Origin: an uncultured Eubacteriales bacterium
GTDB taxonomy: Bacteria; Bacillota; Clostridia; Lachnospirales; Bianqueaceae
Direction: 5' to 3'
Length of the DNA stretch: 64,000 nt
Assembly (NCBI GenBank): GCA_900315265.1
Contig: OMYN01000007.1
Location: 40,554 to 104,553, forward strand
Position numbers and translations under genes: made by a program
The notes under the pieces: model-generated
What the model saw: the letters and a program-made list of their open reading frames with translations, nothing else
What the model was told of the DNA's origin: nothing
The model's database searches: none
Part shown: positions 25,289-33,486 of the stretch, one piece after another
How positions within the stretch are numbered: the first letter of the stretch is position 1
How the letters are laid out: every line of letters begins with the position of its first letter

Positions 25289-27169
25289 ATGAAACTCGAA
25301 ATGGCAATTATTCCCATAGCTGGGAAGGGCACAAGGATGAGACCAATCACTACCGTAATTCCGAAAAGTATGCTGCCCATCAATGCGAAGGCTGCAATAG
25401 AGTATGCAATTATGGAATGCATCAGTGCCGGAATAAACAAAATATTTATCAGTACTTCTCCGGAAGATGACCTGACAGAGAGATATCTTGCATCAGAACA
25501 GAAATTCTCAGCGTATCTCGTAGACGAGTTTTCCTCGCAGCTGATGGGACCGCAGATCCTGATACGAAAGTGTTATCAGGACAAGAAAGGAAACGGAGCT
25601 TCTTTGTATGATATCCGAAACGCAATCAAAGATAACTGGTTTGCGGTTGTTTTCCCGGATGATATTATCTTTAATGGTAATCCATTGATCGACATTCGAA
25701 ATGAGATGAGTCGCCATTCATGTTCCTCCGGCATTGTGTATTCAGTAATGGATAATGTCCATATTCATGAATACGGAAATGTTGAAATCGGTGATGACGG
25801 ATTGTTAAAGAGACTGGTTCAAAAGCCAAAAAATGGAGTGGTTTCCCCCTACGTATTGGTCAGTCATATGATCATGAATAAGGGGATTTTTAAGTATCTG
25901 GATAAAATGGACGGCGAATTTGATATCGGACAAGCGTTGGATAAACAAGCGGACAGGGAAAATGTAGTCGCCGTGCCCCTTCATGGTGAGTGGGTGAGTA
26001 TCGATACACCGCAAAGATATGCAAACGCTGTAAATAAAGCATTAGCCTTTGATGAAGAAGAGATCATGAAAAATCAAATCATCGAGGAGCCGATCATTAA
26101 TCGACATGCAGCCTGGATCGTGATGAATCCGGTCCAAGGATGTCTAAATAACTGTCAATATTGCTTTCTGCAGCGATATGGTTCTTCGAGTTTGCTGCCT
26201 AAAGTGTTAGCCTCTCCCAGTCAGTCGGTTAAACAATTGCTGGAGTCCAAGTATTACCGAGAAGATATCCCCGTATGTTTATTTACATCGACGGATATTT
26301 TTTCTACGGATAGTAATATACAGTATTGTATAGAAATGATTTCATATTTATCACTCCTCAGATTAAAGAACCCTGTCGTTTTTGTTACTAAATGCAGGAT
26401 CCCCACAAAAGTAATAACCATGATGAAGAGCAGTGGTCTGACGATCATCGTTTATATCAGTTATTCCGGATTAGCTGGTTCACTGGAAGGGAACATCTCG
26501 GAAGAAGATATCAAAGCGGACTTTATGAATCTGCATGCGGCAGGAATCCCTGTCATTCATTATTTCCGCCCCATTCTTCCTGAGAACAGTACCCCTGAGA
26601 AAATCAGCCAGATACTTGGATTTGTTCATCAATATTGCAACATTTCGGTCATGTCAGGGCTAAAAGTGTACAAAGAATACCTGCATAAAATGACATTTTG
26701 GCCTGAGGTCATGAAAAATCCGGAGAGCACAAAAATGGAATGTGTTTGGCCGGAAGGTGCGCAGGATCGGATAAAAACAACAGCAGCAAGGATGAATCAC
26801 TATATTTTTGAAACAAATTCATGCGCGCTGGCGTGCGTTTTGAAAGAAGGGGATCAGTATGGGTTTTACCAGCACCAGCAATGTGGATGTAATTTGTGTC
26901 CGGATGAACAGAGAGCAAGATGTGGGCAATATTATCAAAAACCGATGAAAATAGACAGAGCATCCATAGCGAGGATTCTTAAAGAGGAATTATCGGAAGA
27001 AGCGTTAAAGGGTAACGATGCAATCACTATTAAAGAAAATATTTCCAATGAAGATATTTGCCAGCTGAGATATCTGCTGCATAAAGAGATAAAAGCGGAA
27101 AAGCAAAGTAAGGATTTTTATTGGCAGACATCCGTGACCGGAGCAAGGGGGTTAACAATTGGAAAATAA
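25289..27169 (+). CDS. GalU-type nucleotidyltransferase fused to a radical SAM enzyme
   Basis: A 626-residue two-domain protein. Residues about 4-255 resemble UTP-glucose-1-phosphate uridylyltransferase: IPIAGKGTRMRPITTVIPKS, the FPDDII metal motif and a late VQKPK. Residues about 275-550 form a radical SAM domain with CLNNCQYC (C285, C289, C292) and the pattern of SplB-type proteins (for example VFVTKCRIP). Six further cysteines at about 512-545 (including CGCNLCPDEQRARC) could hold an extra cluster. The domains suggest activation of a sugar phosphate plus radical chemistry. ATG 25289 gives a GalU-like N-terminus; ATG 25265 adds eight residues. The next gene overlaps by 11 bp. I know of no described enzyme with this fusion. 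Confidence 0.82.
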   Translation: MKLEMAIIPIAGKGTRMRPITTVIPKSMLPINAKAAIEYAIMECISAGINKIFISTSPEDDLTERYLASEQKFSAYLVDEFSSQLMGPQILIRKCYQDKKGNGASLYDIRNAIKDNWFAVVFPDDIIFNGNPLIDIRNEMSRHSCSSGIVYSVMDNVHIHEYGNVEIGDDGLLKRLVQKPKNGVVSPYVLVSHMIMNKGIFKYLDKMDGEFDIGQALDKQADRENVVAVPLHGEWVSIDTPQRYANAVNKALAFDEEEIMKNQIIEEPIINRHAAWIVMNPVQGCLNNCQYCFLQRYGSSSLLPKVLASPSQSVKQLLESKYYREDIPVCLFTSTDIFSTDSNIQYCIEMISYLSLLRLKNPVVFVTKCRIPTKVITMMKSSGLTIIVYISYSGLAGSLEGNISEEDIKADFMNLHAAGIPVIHYFRPILPENSTPEKISQILGFVHQYCNISVMSGLKVYKEYLHKMTFWPEVMKNPESTKMECVWPEGAQDRIKTTAARMNHYIFETNSCALACVLKEGDQYGFYQHQQCGCNLCPDEQRARCGQYYQKPMKIDRASIARILKEELSEEALKGNDAITIKENISNEDICQLRYLLHKEIKAEKQSKDFYWQTSVTGARGLTIGK

Positions 27170-27728
27170 AGAATATCTACTTAGAACGAAGAAGCTGATT
27201 CAAAATTTCGAAAAACTGAATCACTACAGTTGGACAGGTAGCGATTACTTGTTGGAGTTATGTGTTCAGGTAGGGCACTTATCGGATGTAATTGCGAAAG
27301 GGTCAGTCGCAGTTCCAAGCGAACCATTCAGAGAATTATATTCAATAGGGGACGAGCTTTCCGATATTTTACTGCAACTCATCAGTTTCGAAATTTGTAT
27401 GGGGCATCATAAAAACAACGAAGAAGCATTTTTTCTTCCACCACAAGTGGACTTATCCCGAAGTGAGGATATCGAGAATGAATTGAGGTGTTTATATATT
27501 TATTTGGGGAGGTTAGCAGACTCATACTTACGAGAAGAAAAACATAAACAAGCACAGAATAAAGTCGATGAAAATTCCTATATGACTGAACTTTGTAAAT
27601 GGATAAAAGAGAAGATCTATCGCATAGGTATCGGGTATGGAATAGAAATCAATGCTGCTTATGGGGCTATGTTAGATGATACGGAGTTATACCTGAAGAA
27701 TAAATTAGGAAACCAATATGAAATGTAA
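27159..27728 (+). CDS. MazG-like all-alpha nucleotide pyrophosphohydrolase-type protein
   Basis: A 189-residue, mostly alpha-helical protein. The segment LLELCVQVGHLSDVIAKG followed by IGDELSDILLQLIS resembles the two metal-binding helices of MazG-type NTP pyrophosphatases, although the first EExxE is weak. A second, poorer copy may lie at residues 108-185. The start is TTG 27159 with AAGGGGG 7 nt upstream, overlapping the radical SAM gene. A nucleotide pyrophosphatase beside a nucleotidyltransferase would make biochemical sense, but catalysis is not assured. Confidence 0.6.
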   Translation: MENKEYLLRTKKLIQNFEKLNHYSWTGSDYLLELCVQVGHLSDVIAKGSVAVPSEPFRELYSIGDELSDILLQLISFEICMGHHKNNEEAFFLPPQVDLSRSEDIENELRCLYIYLGRLADSYLREEKHKQAQNKVDENSYMTELCKWIKEKIYRIGIGYGIEINAAYGAMLDDTELYLKNKLGNQYEM

Positions 27729-27786
27729 AAACATTTCGTAATTGGCCGTTTCTTCGGGACAACAGAATGAAAGGAAAGGAAATGAA

Positions 27787-28683
27787 ATGGAAAACAAGAA
27801 GATTTCGGTTATCGTTCCGACGTACAATTCGCTGAAGTGGCTGAACAGATGTCTTGAAAGTATTAGCAATCAGAAATATCAGAATCTGGAAATCATTGTA
27901 GTTGATAACGGCAGTACGGATGGAACCTGGGCTTATCTAAAGGAATATAAGAAAAAGGATCCCCGATTAGTTCCTGTTTTTGAAGAAGAAAAAGGGACGA
28001 CCTATGCCAGAAATAAAGGGATTCAAGCTGCCAACGGAGACTATTTGTGTTTTATTGACAGTGATGACTATGTGCTGCCGACCTACTGCTCGGACATGAT
28101 CGAGACAATCGGGGATTGTGATATAGCGGTATGCGGTATAAAGGTTGAGTCAGAGATAAAAAAGAACACATCGTTTGCACACGCTGAACACGGTATGACC
28201 GTCGACCACGTTGAAATGATACGAAAAATACTTAAGATGGAAGACAGTTCTCATACCGTCGTCAATAAGCTGTACAGGAAAGAGGTAATAAAAGAAAACA
28301 ATATTTTCTTTATTGAGGGAAGGAATTACGAGGATATTTCCTATTCATTTTATACAGCGATCGTATCGGATAAAATCGTATTTTTGGATGAATCCCTGTA
28401 TGTGTATTGTATAAGGAACAACTCGAGAAGCACAACGATCGAGGATCGAAACGGCTATGACTTTACCTTTCAGTTTGAAAAGGTTCGCGATTTGCTGGTT
28501 GGAACAGGAGAAGTAAGGGCTGTCCTGGAAGATTATAAATATGCACTGCTCTATGCCTTGTACCAGCTGAATAAGATGTTTGTCAAGCATGAAAGTCTTA
28601 CGGAGGCTGCTTATAAAGAAAATGCGGCCAAGTTGATGGATTTGATTTATGAGGCCAGATATTATAAAGATTCGCAAAAGTAA
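27787..28683 (+). CDS. Family 2 glycosyltransferase
   Basis: GT-A fold glycosyltransferase of 298 residues. The N-terminus KKISVIVPTYNSLKWLNRCL, the VVDNGSTDGTW nucleotide-binding segment, ARNKGIQAANGDYLCFIDSD and the DSDD metal motif are all present. No membrane anchor is visible, so it is cytoplasmic or peripheral. ATG 27787 follows GAAAGGAAAGG. It probably transfers a sugar made available by the fused nucleotidyltransferase upstream (inference). Confidence 0.9.
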   Translation: MENKKISVIVPTYNSLKWLNRCLESISNQKYQNLEIIVVDNGSTDGTWAYLKEYKKKDPRLVPVFEEEKGTTYARNKGIQAANGDYLCFIDSDDYVLPTYCSDMIETIGDCDIAVCGIKVESEIKKNTSFAHAEHGMTVDHVEMIRKILKMEDSSHTVVNKLYRKEVIKENNIFFIEGRNYEDISYSFYTAIVSDKIVFLDESLYVYCIRNNSRSTTIEDRNGYDFTFQFEKVRDLLVGTGEVRAVLEDYKYALLYALYQLNKMFVKHESLTEAAYKENAAKLMDLIYEARYYKDSQK

Positions 28684-28701
28684 ACAAGGAAAGGGGCTAT
28701 C

Positions 28702-29289
28702 ATGAATCTTTATTTAGTTCGACATGCGGAGTCAATGGGTGACGCATTGAATCTCATTGAAGGACGGGCGGATTTTCCTTTGACAGAGAAAGGGAAAAAC
28801 AGAGCAGAGGATCTCGCTGAACATTTTGCCAGTGTTCCGATAGACCGTATTCTCTCGAGTCCGCTTTCAAGATCGATGCAAACAGCAAATATCATAGGCA
28901 GGAGGCTCAATGTTCCTATTATCGAATGTGAGGATTTTACATCCTATGATAACGGAAAAATCGCGGGCTTGACGTTGGCGGAAGCAGATCAAAAGTACCC
29001 GAAACCGAAGGTTAAGTATGCACATACAGAGATATATGGAATGGAAAGTATGGTTGACTTTCGTTCCAGAATCGAAAAGGGATTATACCACATATTGTTT
29101 GACGGAAACGAAGAGGACAACGTTTTGATCGTTACCCATGGAGGAGTTATCAATGAAATAATAAAAATTTTTCTGGACATTCCGGTAACAAGGGATTATT
29201 CTTTTGCTTCCGCCGGAGGCTCATTTGCACATTTGGAATATTGTAAAGACGGAAGTAAAAAAATCCTGTCGATCAATCGTCAGATATAA
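28702..29289 (+). CDS. Histidine phosphatase family protein
   Basis: Phosphoglycerate-mutase-like phosphatase of 195 residues. The catalytic motif is LVRHAES (His at residue 8), with SSPLSRSMQTA and the second His in VTHGGVINE. The acid/base position and overall length fit broad-specificity phosphatases such as those acting on sugar phosphates. It lies 18 bp after the glycosyltransferase and 10 bp before the exporter permease gene, so it belongs to the same operon. Confidence 0.88.
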   Translation: MNLYLVRHAESMGDALNLIEGRADFPLTEKGKNRAEDLAEHFASVPIDRILSSPLSRSMQTANIIGRRLNVPIIECEDFTSYDNGKIAGLTLAEADQKYPKPKVKYAHTEIYGMESMVDFRSRIEKGLYHILFDGNEEDNVLIVTHGGVINEIIKIFLDIPVTRDYSFASAGGSFAHLEYCKDGSKKILSINRQI

Positions 29290-29299
29290 TTTTGAAAAC

Positions 29300-30109
29300 A
29301 TGAAATATACATGGAAAAGGTATCTTTCCCTAATGAAGGTCAATTTAGAACAAGCCACGGTTTACCGTGGTAAACTTTTCGTCTCCTTCATGGCGGATAT
29401 TGTTCAAATGCTTGTCATGCTGGCGGTCTGGACGACGGTTTTTCATAGGAAGACGCAGGTAGCCGGCTTTGATTATCCTATGATGATCACGTACCTTATC
29501 CTATCGCAGCTGATCAACAGTGTTCATGGTTATAATAATGACGCAGAGAGGACGATTTCAAAGGCGATCCGAAAAGGAACGATCGTTTTCGATTTACTGA
29601 GGCCTGTCCGCTATGTGCAGGCCCGTCTGGCGGAAAACGTTGGGACAACTGTCATTCAGGTAACCTTTGGAATAATCATGTTTGCGATTTTTAAATTCGT
29701 TATTCATGATTTTGGCGGGCCAGCCTCAGTTTTATACTTTCTTCTTTTTATCATAAGCTTTGCCGTCGGGTATTTCATCATGTTCAGTGTGTCGATCATG
29801 AGCGGTCTGCTGGCTTTTTGGATGATGAATAACTGGGGCTTGCAGACGGCAAAGGCAGCCATCGTGAGTTTTTTCAGCGGAGCTTTTGTCCCTCTTTCGG
29901 TGCTTCCCAACTGGCTTCAGAAAGTTCTGGATGTTCTGCCTTTTAAAAATATCACCTATGAACCGGTCATGATCTACATGGGTCAGTATTCCGTGCCGCT
30001 ATGCCTTGAAAAAATCGGTCTTCAGGTTTTATGGGCGGTCATCCTGTGGCTATTGTCCGAAGCGCTTTTTCATCTGGCAATCAGGAAGGTGAGTATCAAT
30101 GGCGGTTAA
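29300..30109 (+). CDS. ABC-2 exporter permease, first subunit
   Basis: Six-helix integral membrane protein of 269 residues, of the ABC-2 type found in two-permease exporters (DUF990-like). The N-terminus MKYTWKRYLSLMKVNLEQA is typical for this group. ATG 29300 is chosen for that reason, although the ribosome binding site is weak and coupling to the preceding stop is likely. It overlaps the next permease by 11 bp. Confidence 0.83.
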   Translation: MKYTWKRYLSLMKVNLEQATVYRGKLFVSFMADIVQMLVMLAVWTTVFHRKTQVAGFDYPMMITYLILSQLINSVHGYNNDAERTISKAIRKGTIVFDLLRPVRYVQARLAENVGTTVIQVTFGIIMFAIFKFVIHDFGGPASVLYFLLFIISFAVGYFIMFSVSIMSGLLAFWMMNNWGLQTAKAAIVSFFSGAFVPLSVLPNWLQKVLDVLPFKNITYEPVMIYMGQYSVPLCLEKIGLQVLWAVILWLLSEALFHLAIRKVSINGG

Positions 30110-30911
30110 AGGACTGAAGAGATTCTGGTTTTATATTTCCTTATTCCCCTACTTTGTATCACGGAGCGTGCAGTCGCGCATGTCCTACAGGGCGGATTTT
30201 ATCCTGGGAGTTATTGCCTCTATGTTGAGACAGTCGCTGGGATTTATCTTCATCTGGGCCGTTTTCCGGGGTATCCCGGAAATAAACGGCTGGAATTTCA
30301 ACCAGATGACCTTTGTTTATGGGATGCAAGCCATAACACTCGGGATCAATGAATTTCTGTTTGCCGGAACATGGGCGGTAGGCGGGTATATCCAAGAGGG
30401 ATCTTTGGATCGTCTGCTCCTCAGGCCCGTGGGGACCATGTTTTCTATCCTTTCTGCCGATGTGACCCTGCACGGACTGGGGGCCGCTGCCCTGGGCCTG
30501 GCCCTTTGCATCCTTTCACTGAGAAGACTGCATATAGCGGTTACGATAGGTTTGGTCCTTTATTGGATCTTTTCGATCGCCTGCGGTGCTCTTATCTATT
30601 TTTCGATCAATATGGTTTGCGCTACGACAGCTTTCTGGATCACGGATTCTTCCGCAGTGATGATGCTAGTGCAGAACGTTTCGGAATTCAGTAAATATCC
30701 GGTCTCCATCTATAAAAAATGGCTGCAGATCTTTCTGACCTTTGTGATCCCTTTTGCTTTTACCTCCACGTTTCCGGCTGCTTTTATCCTGGGCTTGCAT
30801 AGAGAGGTCATCTATTGGCTGGGACCTGTCACCGCGGCTGTGATCTGTGTGACGATCGCATATCTGTTCTGGAGGTTTGCCCTTACCAAATACCAAAGCG
30901 CCGGAGGCTGA
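30099..30911 (+). CDS. ABC-2 exporter permease, second subunit
   Basis: Second membrane subunit (270 residues, six predicted helices) of the heterodimeric exporter. MSYRADFILGVIASMLRQS near the N-terminus and the closely spaced C-terminal helices match the ABC-2 partner family. The start lies inside the previous gene and follows GGAAGG. The GC content rises here relative to the preceding AT-rich genes. Confidence 0.85.
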   Translation: MAVKGLKRFWFYISLFPYFVSRSVQSRMSYRADFILGVIASMLRQSLGFIFIWAVFRGIPEINGWNFNQMTFVYGMQAITLGINEFLFAGTWAVGGYIQEGSLDRLLLRPVGTMFSILSADVTLHGLGAAALGLALCILSLRRLHIAVTIGLVLYWIFSIACGALIYFSINMVCATTAFWITDSSAVMMLVQNVSEFSKYPVSIYKKWLQIFLTFVIPFAFTSTFPAAFILGLHREVIYWLGPVTAAVICVTIAYLFWRFALTKYQSAGG

Positions 30912-30982
30912 TGCGCCGGCAGCTGTGATTCTTTTGAAGGTACTTCGCTATTTAAATCTTGCATGAACGACAGGAGAATAAA

Positions 30983-31972
30983 ATGACAAATGTGATCGAT
31001 GCGGAACATTTATCCAAGGACTATGTCGTCAACTTAAAGGGGAGCAGCTTGAAGGGGATGGTTCGATCGCTCTTCCATTCTGAAAAGAAGATCGTCCATG
31101 CGGTACAGGATCTGAGTTTTACTATCGAGCAGGGAGATTTTGTCGGATTCATCGGCCCGAACGGAGCCGGCAAGTCGACCTCAATCAAGATGCTTTCGGG
31201 GATTTTGCAGCCAACGTCCGGGAAGGTCACCGTCTGCGGATTAGACCCTGCAAAGAAACGGATCCAGAATGCCATGAACGTTGGAGCTGTTTTTGGGCAG
31301 AAGACACAGCTCTGGTGGGATCTGCCGGTCAGGGAGACATTTGAAGTACTTCGCCGCATGTATTGTATCCCGGACGATGTGTATCAGAAAAACGTAAAGG
31401 AATTTATGGACTATCTTGGAATCGAGGCCTTTGCGGACCAGGCGGTCCGTCAGCTGTCGTTAGGACAAAGGATGCGAGCCGAGATCGCCGCCTCCCTGCT
31501 GCATGATCCCAAAGTTCTTTTTCTGGACGAACCAACTATAGGACTGGATGTGAACGTAAAAGTCAGTCTGCGTGAATTTATCAAAAAAATCAACAAAGAA
31601 AGAGGCGTAACGGTTCTTTTGACCACCCATGACATGCAGGACATTGAACAGCTGGCCAGGCGGCTGATCGTGATCAATCACGGGGAAAAAGTCTTTAACG
31701 GCAGTATGGAGGAACTGACGAAAAGGTATGCGGGTCAGCTGCGTTCCTTCCGCTTTACTTTACAGGAAGACGCGGAAAAAATCGAACTGCCGGAGAGGAT
31801 GGTGCCCTATTGCTCGATCACAAAGGATGGGCTGCACGTAACGATCCAGTATGGCGATCCGGTAGAAGTGACAGATCTGACGGCAGCCCTTCTGGGGAAA
31901 TATAAACTGGCGGATATGGAGATCAAAGGACCTCAGATCGATGATATTGTTATGGCGGCATATCAGGGATAA
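30983..31972 (+). CDS. ABC-2 exporter ATPase
   Basis: Cytoplasmic ATPase of the exporter, 329 residues. Walker A is GPNGAGKSTSIKMLSG, the Q-loop lies in FGQKTQLWWDLP, the signature is LSLGQRMRAEIAASLL, Walker B is VLFLDEPTIGLDV and the switch His is in LTTHDMQD. The FGQKTQLWWDLP segment is typical of the two-permease exporter group. ATG 30983 follows CAGGAG. It completes a permease-permease-ATPase set that could export the product of the upstream enzymes. Confidence 0.92.
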   Translation: MTNVIDAEHLSKDYVVNLKGSSLKGMVRSLFHSEKKIVHAVQDLSFTIEQGDFVGFIGPNGAGKSTSIKMLSGILQPTSGKVTVCGLDPAKKRIQNAMNVGAVFGQKTQLWWDLPVRETFEVLRRMYCIPDDVYQKNVKEFMDYLGIEAFADQAVRQLSLGQRMRAEIAASLLHDPKVLFLDEPTIGLDVNVKVSLREFIKKINKERGVTVLLTTHDMQDIEQLARRLIVINHGEKVFNGSMEELTKRYAGQLRSFRFTLQEDAEKIELPERMVPYCSITKDGLHVTIQYGDPVEVTDLTAALLGKYKLADMEIKGPQIDDIVMAAYQG

Positions 31973-32006
31973 AAGGATGTTATTTTTCGATTTGCTCCGA
32001 TTGTTC

Positions 32007-32035
32007 TTGACAGAACAAAGGGAAAATGGTATTAT
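32007..32035 (+). promoter_or_regulatory. Promoter of tRNA-Leu
   Basis: TTGACA (32007-32012) and TATTAT (32030-32035) with a 17-bp spacer end 13 nt before the tRNA 5' end. Confidence 0.7.
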
Positions 32036-32048
32036 AACACTTGCATTT

Positions 32049-32135
32049 GCAGTTGTGGCGAAATTGGTACACGCGCTAGACTAAGGATCTAGTGCCTATT
32101 CAAACGGCTTGAGGGTTCGAGTCCCTCCAACTGCA
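32049..32135 (+). tRNA. tRNA-Leu (anticodon AAG)
   Basis: An 87-nt class II tRNA. The acceptor stem GCAGTTG pairs with CAACTGC (32128-32134), with discriminator A32135. The anticodon arm CTAGA/TCTAG closes the loop CTAAGGA, so the anticodon is AAG at 32083-32085. The T-arm loop is GGTTCGAGTCC. The long variable arm confirms Leu type. CCA is not encoded. Confidence 0.95.
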
Positions 32136-32164
32136 TTATTTTTTTGCCCTGAAACAGGGCATGC

Positions 32165-32190
32165 CCTGACAAAGGAAGACCTTAGTCAGG
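32165..32190 (+). repeat. Hairpin downstream of tRNA-Leu
   Basis: CCTGAC and GTCAGG flank a further AAGG/CCTT pairing. Another small hairpin (GCCCTG/CAGGGC) precedes it at 32145-32159. One of these may be the tRNA transcript terminator, but neither has a clear T-run. Confidence 0.5.
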
Positions 32191-32209
32191 ACACAGAGGA
32201 CTCCCTAAT

Positions 32210-32260
32210 GGCAGATCGTCAGCATATGCAAGCATATGCTTGCATATTGCAGCTTCTGCC
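32210..32260. repeat. Nested palindrome between tRNA-Leu and the DUF2726 gene
   Basis: A perfect 24-bp palindrome (32224-32247, centre GCAAGCATATGCTTGC) lies inside a longer hairpin closed by GGCAGA (32210-32215) and TCTGCC (32255-32260). It is too symmetric for chance; it may be a protein-binding site, a terminator or a remnant of a mobile element next to the tRNA. Confidence 0.6.
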
Positions 32261-32308
32261 GTGACGGGAGCATTTTTATATTAGATAGAAAGGTGAGCAA
32301 ACGTCCCT

Positions 32309-32905
32309 ATGCCTACATTGACTAACTGCGCTGCGGCCCTTACCGACCTTTTTCCCGGCGGTCTGCGTGCGCTTTTGTCCAGCAGCCGCTTCTGGCTGAT
32401 GGTGGCCGTGCTTTTGGCAGTGGTCCTGATCATCGTGACCGTATGGCAGCTGCTGCCCCGCAACAAGTTTCCTTTTACAAAAAGAAAACTCCTCACGGAT
32501 CGTGAGGAGTCCTTTTACCGCATCCTTAAGCCTGTCTGCCAGAAAAACGGCTGGATGATTTTAATGAAACTAAGGCTTGCCGACCTGGTGGAAGTTAAAA
32601 CGGGAGAGATCCCCAAAAACGACTATATGCGCTATTTTAACCGTATCAAAGCCAAACATACCGACTTTGTCCTGGTCGACCCTGACAGCCTGGACATTTT
32701 GTGCGGGATCGAACTGGATGATCCCTCCCACCAACGGGCAGATCGTATCGAGCGGGACCAGTTCGTGGACAATGTTTATCAGGCCGCTTCCATACCTCTT
32801 TTGCACGTATGGATGCCCATCGAAAAAGAGCAGCTGGAAGAACTGCTTCTGGAGCAGATCGACCCCATTAGTCAGAAGGACCGGGATGCCGCCGCTATGG
32901 AGTAA
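32309..32905 (+). CDS. DUF2726 domain protein with N-terminal membrane anchor
   Basis: A 198-residue protein with one N-terminal membrane helix at about residues 27-48 and a DUF2726 domain from about residue 63. This domain has a restriction-endonuclease-like fold in some descriptions, with conserved YFNRIKAKHTDFVLVD and GIELDDPSH segments carrying acidic residues. Function is not known. The 3' end overlaps the convergent HD-domain gene by 34 bp. An internal terminator-like hairpin lies at 32488-32510. Confidence 0.8.
   Translation: MPTLTNCAAALTDLFPGGLRALLSSSRFWLMVAVLLAVVLIIVTVWQLLPRNKFPFTKRKLLTDREESFYRILKPVCQKNGWMILMKLRLADLVEVKTGEIPKNDYMRYFNRIKAKHTDFVLVDPDSLDILCGIELDDPSHQRADRIERDQFVDNVYQAASIPLLHVWMPIEKEQLEELLLEQIDPISQKDRDAAAME
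32488..32510 (+). repeat. Terminator-like hairpin inside the DUF2726 gene
   Basis: ACTCCTCAC and GTGAGGAGT are perfect 9-bp arms around a 5-nt loop, followed by CCTTTT, near codon 63 where the membrane anchor meets the DUF2726 domain. It could attenuate transcription or reflect a domain-fusion scar. Confidence 0.5.
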
Positions 32906-33468
32906 GCCAGATCGACCAGCTGGCGGGAGGCCGGCAGGCGAAGGCGGGCAGGATCCAGCGAAGCACGCGAGGAGCGGCCGAAACGGGTCCGGTCCAGGGC
33001 ATCGGCATCTTTGAAAAGATGATAGATCAGGATGACCCGCTGGCCAAGACCGTGGGCCAGGATATCGTCTTCTCCCAGATAGTCGCTTTCAGCATGCCAG
33101 CCCATGGCCTGGTAGGCGGCAAGATCAAAGTCTGCAAGCCCCAGGGACACGTGATCATAGTAATAATGGGCCGCTGCCCTGTGGCCGTGGCCGGGCTCGA
33201 TGCTGTCGTTTATGCGGCGGGTATCGTGAAAGACAGCCGCTATGGCAAGAGAGCGGCGTTCCTCCTTGCTCAGGCCTTCTTTGGCGCCTGCCAGCAGGGC
33301 ATAGAGCAGGACCCTTTCCTCGTGTCCGTAGGCATGCATGCGACTTTTGGTATACTGAAAGGTAATGCGTTCATATAAAAAATGATCCCAGTCGGTAAAT
33401 TCATCTTTTATCTGATTCCAAAAGGGCCCCCATTGGGGGTCCTTTTTTATTAGTTCTGTATCGATCAT
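32872..33468 (-). CDS. HD-domain protein
   Basis: A predicted metal-dependent phosphohydrolase of 198 residues. The metal ligands are visible as a His in YGHEERV, the HD pair in AVFHDTRR, a later GHGHRAAAH and an Asp in DADALDRTR. The substrate is unknown. The start follows AAGGAG with 6 nt spacing. It lies 18 bp downstream of the large Gld-like gene, so they are probably one operon, and its end overlaps the DUF2726 gene. Confidence 0.85.
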   Translation of the reverse strand: MIDTELIKKDPQWGPFWNQIKDEFTDWDHFLYERITFQYTKSRMHAYGHEERVLLYALLAGAKEGLSKEERRSLAIAAVFHDTRRINDSIEPGHGHRAAAHYYYDHVSLGLADFDLAAYQAMGWHAESDYLGEDDILAHGLGQRVILIYHLFKDADALDRTRFGRSSRASLDPARLRLPASRQLVDLAYSIAAASRSF

Positions 33469-33486
33469 GATGATCTCCTTACCGGA

